A DNA stretch of 64,000 nucleotides from Acuticoccus sp. I52.16.1 (GTDB lineage Bacteria > Pseudomonadota > Alphaproteobacteria > Rhizobiales > Amorphaceae). Both the position numbers and the translations under genes were made by a program. The DNA lies in NCBI RefSeq assembly GCF_022865125.1, contig NZ_CP094828.1, positions 1,550,001 through 1,614,000 on the forward strand. The letters are read 5' to 3'. Positions 47,426 to 54,202 of the stretch are shown piece after piece. The notes below the pieces were generated by a model, which saw only the letters and a list, made by a program, of their open reading frames with translations, had not been told where the DNA came from and did no database searches. Numbering within the stretch: position 1 is the first letter of the stretch; each line of letters starts with the position of its first letter.

Positions 47426-47621
47426 GATGCCACCTGTGTCCAATCGCATGACGTTATTTCGGTGACGATGCGAACGGGGGCCGGCGTAGTCCACCCCCAT
47501 CGTCTTCCGCGCGCCGGAACCCCGCCGCACACCCGGCGCGACATCTTTGCCCTTCGTCGTCGACACGCCGGACGCGATGGTGTCAGCTTCGCCGATCCTC
47601 GATCTGCGAGCGGACCGGCCC

Positions 47622-48758
47622 ATGGACGTCAACACCCTCCCCCTCTCTTCGGACGCGATGCTGGAGGGCCTGCGCCCCTGGATCGAGTGCGAGAGCCCGA
47701 CCTACGACCCGGCGGCGGTGACGCGCATGGTGGGCATCGCCTGCGATCGGCTGCGCGAGCTGGGCGCGCGGGTGGAACACATCCCCGGCCCGCCCGGCCT
47801 CGGCGACTGCGCCCGCGCCGTCTTCCCCCACCCGCGGCCGGACACGCCCGGCGTCCTGGTGATGGCCCACCTCGACACGGTGCATCCGCACGGGACGCTG
47901 GAGCGGCTCCCCTTCCGCCGCGAGGGAGACATCGCGACCGGACCGGGCCTGTGCGACATGAAGGGCGGCACCTATGCCGCGCTCGAGGCGGCGCGCGCCC
48001 TCGCCGAGGTCGGCCACGAGACGCCGCTGCCGATCCACGTGCTGCTGACGTCGGACGAGGAGATCGGCACTCCCGGCACGCGCGCGCTGATCGAGGCGGA
48101 GGCGGCGAAGCACAAATATGTCCTGGTGCCGGAGCCGGGGCTGATGGGGCCGTCCGCGGTCTGCACCGGCCGCTACGCGATCGCCCGCTACCACCTCGCC
48201 GCGCACGGGGTGGCGAGCCACGCGGGGATCCGCCTGTCGAAGGGGCGCTCGGCGATCCGGGAGATGGCCGAGCGCATCCCGCAGATCGAGGCGATGACGG
48301 ACGCGGACTGCACCTACTCGGTCGGCGTGGTGCACGGCGGCCAGTGGGTGAACTGCGTGTCGACCGTGTGCCGGGGCGAGGCGCTGTCGATGGCCAAGCG
48401 CCAGGCCGATCTCGATCGCGGGATCGAGCGGATGCTGGGGATGAGCCACCGCAACGAGGACGGCAGCGGCTTCGAGGTCGCGCTCAGCGTGGTGCGTCCG
48501 GTGTGGGAGCCGGGCGCGGGAACGCTGGCGCTCTTCGAACGGGCGAAGCGGATCGCGGCGACGATGGGTATCGAGCTGACGCATGACAGTGCCGGCGGCG
48601 GCTCGGACGCCAACTTCACCGGGGCGCTGGGGATGGCGACGCTGGACGGGCTCGGGCTCGACGGCGAGATGGTGCACACGCTGCACGAATATATCGAGGT
48701 GGAGAGCCTCGCCCGCCGCGCCCGCCTGATGGCCGGGCTGATGGCCGAGTTGGACTGA
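47622..48758 (+). CDS. M20 family metallopeptidase (glutamate carboxypeptidase-like)
   Basis: A 378-residue cocatalytic-zinc peptidase of the CPG2/ArgE type. Metal ligands and catalytic residues are in MAHLDTVHP (His, Asp), GPGLCDMKGG (bridging Asp), TSDEEIGTPG (catalytic Glu) and the C-terminal LHEYIEV (His). The dimerisation domain contains HGVASHAGIRLSKGRSAI. There is no signal peptide if ATG 47622 is used; in-frame starts at 47577 and 47547 are possible. It lies upstream of the RuBisCO-like gene on the same strand with a 226-base gap. Confidence 0.88.
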   Translation: MDVNTLPLSSDAMLEGLRPWIECESPTYDPAAVTRMVGIACDRLRELGARVEHIPGPPGLGDCARAVFPHPRPDTPGVLVMAHLDTVHPHGTLERLPFRREGDIATGPGLCDMKGGTYAALEAARALAEVGHETPLPIHVLLTSDEEIGTPGTRALIEAEAAKHKYVLVPEPGLMGPSAVCTGRYAIARYHLAAHGVASHAGIRLSKGRSAIREMAERIPQIEAMTDADCTYSVGVVHGGQWVNCVSTVCRGEALSMAKRQADLDRGIERMLGMSHRNEDGSGFEVALSVVRPVWEPGAGTLALFERAKRIAATMGIELTHDSAGGGSDANFTGALGMATLDGLGLDGEMVHTLHEYIEVESLARRARLMAGLMAELD

Positions 48759-48984
48759 CCCCGCGCCGCCCGCCTGGGTCGCCGCCGGCGAGCCACAGCG
48801 GGCGGGATCGCGCCGCGGCACTCGACGGCGGGCCGGTTTTCGGCGATGGAGCGGTCCGGCGTCGCTACGGCGCCTCGACGTGCGGCGAGCGTTCGCCGCG
48901 TCCGCCGGCCGTTCGCCAGCCGAACGACCCTCTATTCTATTGGGCGCGGGCCGACCCGGCGGACCGGCGCGCGATCTGGGACGG

Positions 48985-50247
48985 ATGATGACGGCGCGCA
49001 TCGAAGCGGACTATCTCCTCGACACCGCCTACCCGCTGCAGGAGGCCGCCGCCGCGCTGGCCCGTGAGCAGTCGTGCGGCGCGTTCGCCGCGGCTGCCGG
49101 GCTGGGCGACGCGGCCGCCAGGGAGGCGCGCGCCGCGGCGCGGGTCGAGGCGCTGGAGGATCTGGGGCCGGTCGCGGCGCCGGCGCTGCCCCACGCCGGC
49201 CGCCGGAGCGAGCCGCACCGCCGCGCCGCCCTCACGCTGTCGTGGCCGCTGGAGACGCTCGGCGCGTCGGTGCCGAACCTGATGACGACGGTGGCCGGCA
49301 ACCTCTTCGAGCGGCCCGAGGCGGCCGGGCTCAAGCTGACCGCGCTGCGCCTGCCGCGCGCGTTCGCCGCCGCCTATCCGGGGCCCGCGTTCGGCATCAC
49401 CGGAACGCGGCGCCTGGCGGGGGTGGAGGGCCGGCCGCTGATCGGGGCGATCGTGAAGCCGTCCGTCGGCTATACGCCGGCGCAGACGGCGACGCTGACG
49501 CACCTCTTGTGCGGCGCCGGGGTCGACTTCATCAAGGACGACGCGCTGCAGGCGGATGGCCCGTCCTGCCCGTTCGAGGAGCGGGTGCGGGCGGTGCTGG
49601 ACGTGGTCGACGAGCACGCGCAGCGCACCGGTCGGCGCGTGATGGTCGCCTTCAACCTCACCGGCTCGGTGGACGAGATGCGGGCCCGGCACGACCTGGT
49701 GCTGGAGCTCGGCGGGACTTGCCTGATGGTGAGCCTGAACGCCGTCGGCCTCGCCGGACTGGAGGCGTTGCGCCGGCACAGCCAGCTGCCGATTCACGGC
49801 GACCGGGCCGGCTGGGGCCTCTACGACCGCCACCCCATGCTCGGCATCGCCTTTCCGGCGTGGCAGGTCTTCTGGCGTCTGCTGGGCTGCGACCAGATGC
49901 ACCTCAACGGGTTCGGCAACGCGCTGTGCGAGCCCGACGCCAGCGTGGTGCAGTCCGCCCGCGCCTGCCAGGCACCGTTGTTCGCGCAGAAGCCGATGGC
50001 GGTGATGCCGGTCCTGTCGGCGGGGCAGACGGCACGGCAGGTGCCGGCGACCTGGGCGTCGTTGCAGAACACGGACCTGATCTATGCGGCCGGCGGCGGG
50101 ATCATGACGCACCCGGACGGGCCGGGAGCCGGCGTCGCCGCCCTGCGCGAGGCGTGGGAGGCGGCGATGTCCGGCACGCCGCTCGCCGTCTTCGCTCGCA
50201 CCCGCCCCGCCCTGGCCGCCGCACTGCAAGCAGCCACGCGCCCATAG
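48985..50247 (+). CDS. RuBisCO-like protein (form IV) with altered active site
   Basis: A 420-residue homologue of the RuBisCO large subunit. AYPGPAFGITGTRRLAGVEG, then the IVKPSVG segment (Lys158 matches catalytic Lys175 of plant RuBisCO, but Lys177 is Ser160), then DFIKDDALQAD: Lys184 matches the carbamylated Lys201 and Asp186 the Asp203 metal ligand, while the Glu204 ligand is Ala187. The C-terminal GGGIMTHPDGPGAGVAAL phosphate-binding part is present. It should not fix CO2; characterised relatives are enolases or isomerases in sulfur salvage and sugar-acid catabolism. No such pathway genes adjoin, so the reaction is unknown. Confidence 0.87.
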   Translation: MMTARIEADYLLDTAYPLQEAAAALAREQSCGAFAAAAGLGDAAAREARAAARVEALEDLGPVAAPALPHAGRRSEPHRRAALTLSWPLETLGASVPNLMTTVAGNLFERPEAAGLKLTALRLPRAFAAAYPGPAFGITGTRRLAGVEGRPLIGAIVKPSVGYTPAQTATLTHLLCGAGVDFIKDDALQADGPSCPFEERVRAVLDVVDEHAQRTGRRVMVAFNLTGSVDEMRARHDLVLELGGTCLMVSLNAVGLAGLEALRRHSQLPIHGDRAGWGLYDRHPMLGIAFPAWQVFWRLLGCDQMHLNGFGNALCEPDASVVQSARACQAPLFAQKPMAVMPVLSAGQTARQVPATWASLQNTDLIYAAGGGIMTHPDGPGAGVAALREAWEAAMSGTPLAVFARTRPALAAALQAATRP

Positions 50248-50280
50248 GGACCCGGCGCCGGTGACCTCCGGTGAAGGGCG

Positions 50281-50460
50281 ACCGGCCTCGCTGGACGCCT
50301 GGCACCGGCGGGCGCCGCATGGCCTCGCTGGACGCCGCACGGCCCCGGTGGACGCCGAATGGCCCCGCTGGACGCCGCATGGCCTCACTGGACGCCGCAT
50401 GGCCCCGCTGGACGCCGCATGGCTTCGGTGGGTGCCGAATGGCTTCGATTTGCGCCGTTG
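50281..50460. repeat. Array of degenerate 20-bp tandem repeats
   Basis: From 50301 to 50460 the DNA falls into eight successive 20-bp units with consensus GGCCCCGCTGGACGCCGCAT; an out-of-phase partial copy precedes at 50284. Units at 50321-50420 are best conserved (units 50361 and 50401 are identical), the flanking ones degenerate. The array occupies the convergent gap between the RuBisCO-like gene and the XRE regulator gene (50248-50593). Unit length is not a multiple of three and no spacers separate units. Confidence 0.9.
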
Positions 50461-50593
50461 TGTTCCGGTGCGGCCGTCGTCGGTCTCGGCGCACGACATT
50501 GGCCGGGACGGACGCTTCCGCCCGTCTGGTCGCCGGCGATGGCGCGTTCGCGGTGCCGGTGTTCCCGCTCGCCGGAGGTGAGCGGGTGGCGGG

Positions 50594-51232
50594 TCAGCCT
50601 TCCGCGTCGGTGCCGAAGTCGCCGTCGTCGGTGCCGGATGTGACGCACAGGATGCGCGCCGAGCGGCCGGCCGCCGCCTCGTAGTGGTGGGCGCGGCGGC
50701 TGTCGAGATAGACGCTGTCGCCGGTTTCGAGGGTGATCGGGTCGGCATCCTCGAGGTCGACGCGGACGGTCCCCTTGAGGACGAGGACGAACTCTTCCCC
50801 GCCGTGGCCCTCCAGCCGGCGATATTCGCCTTTGCGGGGCGGCTTCAGCGTGGCGAAGGTGGGGGTCATCCGCTTGTCCGGCACATGGGCGAAGAGTTTT
50901 TCGTGCAGCGCGTCGGACAGCATCGTGATTTCGGCCTCACCGCGGCGGCTGACAGCGACCGCCCCGTCCCGCAGGCGCGATTCGTTGGTCTCGATCAGGT
51001 CGGTCACGTCGACCTCGAGGCCGCGGGCGAGCTTGCGGAAGCAGTCGTAGGTGGGGGTCATGCGGTTCCGCTCGATCTTCGAGATCGTCGAGATCGCGAG
51101 GCCGGACCGCTCGGCAACGCGTTGAATCGTCAGCCCCTTGGCCTTGCGAACGGCCTTCGCGCGGGCTGCGAGTGTGAGGCTCGCCCCGTCGCTCGACGTC
51201 ACTGTCTGGTCGGTCGCAAGGTCTGTCATCAT
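50594..51232 (-). CDS. XRE family transcriptional regulator with cupin domain
   Basis: A 212-residue regulator. The HTH_3 domain lies at about residues 15-75 (RVAERSGLAISTISKIERNR is the recognition region), and the C-terminal cupin_2 domain at about 130-200 (LEGHGGEEFVLVLKGTVRVDL, then GDSVYLDSRRAHHYEA). Such proteins sense small metabolites and control adjacent catabolic genes; the divergent BKACE gene is the obvious candidate target. Start is either of two successive ATGs (51232 or 51229), neither with a strong ribosome site. Confidence 0.9.
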   Translation of the reverse strand: MMTDLATDQTVTSSDGASLTLAARAKAVRKAKGLTIQRVAERSGLAISTISKIERNRMTPTYDCFRKLARGLEVDVTDLIETNESRLRDGAVAVSRRGEAEITMLSDALHEKLFAHVPDKRMTPTFATLKPPRKGEYRRLEGHGGEEFVLVLKGTVRVDLEDADPITLETGDSVYLDSRRAHHYEAAAGRSARILCVTSGTDDGDFGTDAEG

Positions 51233-51678
51233 CTGAAGAGTAATGCGGCAATGGACCGCTGACAACTACTGCTCGCCGTCATGGCCAAGATTTTTCAGAC
51301 TTCATATTACCGTTTGTCAATAAACCCCGCCCACGAGGACAGGGGAAATAGACGACGGACGGTCGTCATATCACGCCTAATCAGACGAAGCCTTGCGCCG
51401 AATTTACACTCCAGTATTGGAAGCGTATGACTTTAATATAAATGTTTTGAATCATGTTTTCTTGTGAACTTTCTGACGCTTAGCGGCAGCCGCACCGGCG
51501 CCGCCTCGGCCGGCGTGCCCAGGATCACGGCACCCGTCACACAGGTAAGGCGGCTGCCGTCGCCGGGACCGCGCGGGCTTTTGGGTCGCGTGGCGGATTT
51601 TTCGCCGCCGCCCCCTTCGGCTCCCGGTCCCGGCAAAGTAAGAGCGAGGCAAGAACGACAAATCCGAGAGGAGAGACC
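51233..51678. promoter_or_regulatory. AT-rich divergent control region of XRE regulator and BKACE
   Basis: Bases about 51285-51480 are much richer in A+T than the rest of the window. On the plus strand TTTACA (51403-51408) and TATGAC (51426-51431), 17 bases apart, form a plausible promoter for the BKACE gene. Upstream of it GACGAC-N5-GTCGTC at 51351-51367 is an inverted repeat that could be an operator. On the minus strand TTGACA (51320-51315) may serve the regulator gene, though its -10 is poor. No gene is seen here. Confidence 0.5.
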
Positions 51679-52515
51679 ATGGCCAAGCCCGTGATGATCT
51701 GCGTGGCGATCACCGGAAGCCTGCCCAAGAAGGTCGACAATCCCGCCGTGCCGATCAGCGTCGCCGAGCAGATCGAGTCGACCCACGAGGCCTTCGAGGC
51801 CGGCGCCACCATCGTCCACGCCCACGTGCGCAACGACGACGAGAGCCCGACCTCCGATCCGGAGCGCTTCGCCCGGTTGAAAGAAGGCCTGGAGACCCAC
51901 TGCCCCGGCATGATCGTGCAGTTTTCCACCGGGGGCCGGTCCGGCGCGGGGAAGACGCGCGGCGGTATGCTGCCGCTGAAACCGGACATGGCCTCGCTTT
52001 CGGTCGGCTCCAACAACTTCCCCACCCGCGTCTACGAGAACCCGCCCGACCTCGTCGACTGGCTGGCCGCCGAGATGCTCGAATACGGCATCAAGCCCGA
52101 GATCGAGGCCTTCGATCTCAGCCACATCTTCAAGGCCAAGGAGATGAAGGACAAAGGGCAGCTCGCCGGCACGCCCTACGTCCAGTTCGTCATGGGGGTG
52201 AAGAACGCCATGCCGGTCGACCGCGAGGTGTTCGACTTCTACATCGCCACCGTGCATCGCTTCTTCGGCGAGGACGCGCCCTGGTGCGCGGCCGGCATCG
52301 GCGCGAACCAGATCGTCCTCAACGAGTGGGCGATCGCCTCGGGCGGGCACGCGCGCACCGGCATGGAGGACAACATCCGCCTCGACCGCGCCACCCTCGC
52401 CCCGTCGAACGCGGCGCTGGTGAAGCGGGCGGTCGAGCTGGCCGAGCGGTACGAGCGGCCGGTCGCCTCCTGGCGCGAGGCACGAGCGCTGCTGGGACTG
52501 CCCGTCGCCGCCTGA
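51679..52515 (+). CDS. BKACE (beta-keto acid cleavage enzyme, DUF849)
   Basis: A 278-residue TIM-barrel enzyme of the BKACE family, which cleaves beta-keto acids with acetyl-CoA; the founding member is 3-keto-5-aminohexanoate cleavage enzyme Kce of lysine fermentation. Zinc ligands are in ATIVHAHVRNDD (two His) and later in the GIGANQIVLNEWAIASGG region; EAFDLSHIF is a conserved strand. Substrate range in the family is broad, so the keto acid is unknown. An AGAGGAGAG ribosome site precedes the ATG. Probably controlled by the divergent XRE-cupin regulator. Confidence 0.9.
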   Translation: MAKPVMICVAITGSLPKKVDNPAVPISVAEQIESTHEAFEAGATIVHAHVRNDDESPTSDPERFARLKEGLETHCPGMIVQFSTGGRSGAGKTRGGMLPLKPDMASLSVGSNNFPTRVYENPPDLVDWLAAEMLEYGIKPEIEAFDLSHIFKAKEMKDKGQLAGTPYVQFVMGVKNAMPVDREVFDFYIATVHRFFGEDAPWCAAGIGANQIVLNEWAIASGGHARTGMEDNIRLDRATLAPSNAALVKRAVELAERYERPVASWREARALLGLPVAA

Positions 52516-52536
52516 CCCGCCCCACGACGTAGAAAG

Positions 52537-52565
52537 GCCCCGCCACCCGCGAAGGGTGCCGGGGC
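52537..52565. terminator. Terminator-like hairpin between BKACE and bcsN
   Basis: GCCCCG (52537-52542) pairs with CGGGGC (52560-52565) and CACCC (52544-52548) with GGGTG (52554-52558), with one C-C mismatch and a 5-base loop. The minus-strand side is followed by CTTTCT, the plus side lacks a T-run, so it may act mainly on bcsN transcripts. The two genes converge here. Confidence 0.6.
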
Positions 52566-52682
52566 AAGTTGAGGCAGTTGGATGCCGGTCGCGGGGGTCC
52601 CGTGCGGGGCGCCCCGCGACCGTCGGTGGTGCGGCCCGAAAGGGCCGGTGTTGCCGGCCGGCCGGAGCCGGCGCGGCGAACC

Positions 52683-53726
52683 TCAGTTCGTCGGGCGGAT
52701 CACCCGCACCCGAGAGGTCGGCGTGTTGGAGAGACCGGCCCGACCGCCGGCCGACGGCACGACGACCGATCCGCCGCGCGTGCTCAGCCCCGTGGCCGGC
52801 AGGTTCGAACTCTCGACACGCGGCTCGGACAAGTCGGTGTTCTCCGGCCGGGGGACGATCGCGGCGCCCTCGATCGGCTGGTTCAGCACCGTCGGCTGCG
52901 CGATGGCGGGCTCGACCGCCGTCACCGTGACGGCGCGTCTGCGCGGACGGGCGATGGTGGTCTCCCGGCGCGGGCCGAAGGACGTCGGCGCGACGACCGT
53001 CGGGTCCACCGCGACCTGCGGCAGAATGGTCTCGCCCGGCCGGCCGATGCGCGGGTCGGGCTCCGGCGGATCGCCGTAGGGATTCCACCGCTGCGACAGG
53101 AAGTAGCCGTTGATGGTCAACCCGTAGGCGAGCAGCAGCAGCGTGCGGGTATCGGTTCCCCTGTCGCACACGCGCATGCGCCAGGTGATGGCGCCGCGCT
53201 GGGCGGAGAAGACCCGCGCCTCCGCGGCGATGCGCTGCCAGGCGTAGACGCAGTTGGCGCCGGTGCGGGCGCGCCCGGTGGCGTAGGAGAACGGCCCGTA
53301 GCGGTTCTGCGCATAGAGGCCGGAGACCTCCATGTGCACGCCCGGGAACTGGCTCTGCATCTCCTTGCGGATATCATGGAGGTCGATGATATCGGTGGAT
53401 AAGGTCTCGCGACCCGCCTCGGCCCCCATCGGACCGTAGGCGCGCACGATGATGACGTTCTGCCCGGCGACCCCGCTGTCATCCTCTAGGAGGATGTCCT
53501 GGGCTAGGCCGTTGACATACCTGTTTTCCAAAACAGCGATCACGGCGGGTCCGCCGGGCGGCGGGGTGATAAACGCCTCGCTGATATCGATCTGACGATT
53601 GAGCGAGGCGCTGCGCACCACGCCGCCAGTGGGATTGTAAGAGCATCCGCCGACGAGCGCAGCCGCGAGGACGGCGATCGCCTGATGCATCTTTCGCGAC
53701 GTCACGAACATTGCATCCAGCCTCAT
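52683..53726 (-). CDS. bcsN: Cellulose biosynthesis protein BcsN, lipoprotein
   Basis: A 347-residue lipoprotein resembling the Rhizobiales BcsN family: leader ending LVGGCSYNP (lipidated Cys), then a conserved globular part with AVIAVLENRYVNGLAQ, GQNVIIVRAYGPMG and CDRGTDTRTLLLLAYGL, and a Pro/Thr-rich disordered C-terminus of about 110 residues. Its role in cellulose production is not defined; the assignment is supported by divergence from bcsA. Several in-frame ATGs (53726, 53711, 53690) leave the leader usable. Confidence 0.78.
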   Translation of the reverse strand: MRLDAMFVTSRKMHQAIAVLAAALVGGCSYNPTGGVVRSASLNRQIDISEAFITPPPGGPAVIAVLENRYVNGLAQDILLEDDSGVAGQNVIIVRAYGPMGAEAGRETLSTDIIDLHDIRKEMQSQFPGVHMEVSGLYAQNRYGPFSYATGRARTGANCVYAWQRIAAEARVFSAQRGAITWRMRVCDRGTDTRTLLLLAYGLTINGYFLSQRWNPYGDPPEPDPRIGRPGETILPQVAVDPTVVAPTSFGPRRETTIARPRRRAVTVTAVEPAIAQPTVLNQPIEGAAIVPRPENTDLSEPRVESSNLPATGLSTRGGSVVVPSAGGRAGLSNTPTSRVRVIRPTN

Positions 53727-54202
53727 TATCGTTGCCCGCGCGCCGGTGAGGACGGGCACGGCGCAGCGGGGACCGATTCGCGTCGAACCGGCTTCTGACC
53801 GTGAGGCTGCAGAAAAGTTGTTGAGCGTGTGTTAACCTTGATGCGGGTTAACGTTAATTCGCGATGGGCACGCTCGATGCCCACCAGGGTTAACCATGGT
53901 GGCTGAACGCGCTCAATCACTTATAGAGACGTGGGCGGTGACTATGGTATACGCAGTCCGGATTTCGGCTAAATAGTGGGCGACTCTGGGGACATGGCGC
54001 CGCACAAAGGCCTGGGTGACCAGCGCACCTCGGCTCCGACCGCCAGTGCGGCCGCCATTGAACTGCACGTTATCTACCCTTGGGGTAAAGAGATGGACAC
54101 GCTCGCCGCAATCATCTTGCGTCGATCGGGCGCATCGCAAAAGCGTCGGCGGGTCGCGGGCCGTCACGGGTGGGTCGGCCGCGGGGACGAGGGGATCGGA
54201 CG
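53727..54202. promoter_or_regulatory. bcsN/bcsA divergent regulatory region
   Basis: A 476-base gap without a credible gene. It contains GTTAAC three times (53831, 53847, 53889), a TTAACGTTAA dyad at 53848-53857 and the 22-bp palindrome listed separately. Promoter -35/-10 pairs are not clear to me. Confidence 0.55.
53881..53902. promoter_or_regulatory. Near-perfect 22-bp palindrome, candidate operator
   Basis: The arms CCACCA and TGGTGG flank a GGTTAACC core, with one unpaired position on each side, giving 10 of 11 matching pairs. It is 155 bases before bcsN and 301 bases before bcsA. Palindrome length and symmetry fit a dimeric repressor or activator site. Confidence 0.6.

Noticed and set aside
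50281-50460. CRISPR array
   Set aside because: Units are directly contiguous with no unique spacers, are degenerate, and no cas gene is nearby.
50261-50684. Small proteins encoded by the 20-bp repeat array
   Set aside because: The repeat stays open in several frames simply because it lacks stop triplets; a 20-bp period cycles through frames, and no ribosome site or family supports coding.
53831-53858. CtrA binding site (TTAA-N7-TTAA) upstream of the cellulose genes
   Set aside because: The TTAA elements are separated by 12 and 2 bases, not 7, so the consensus is not met.
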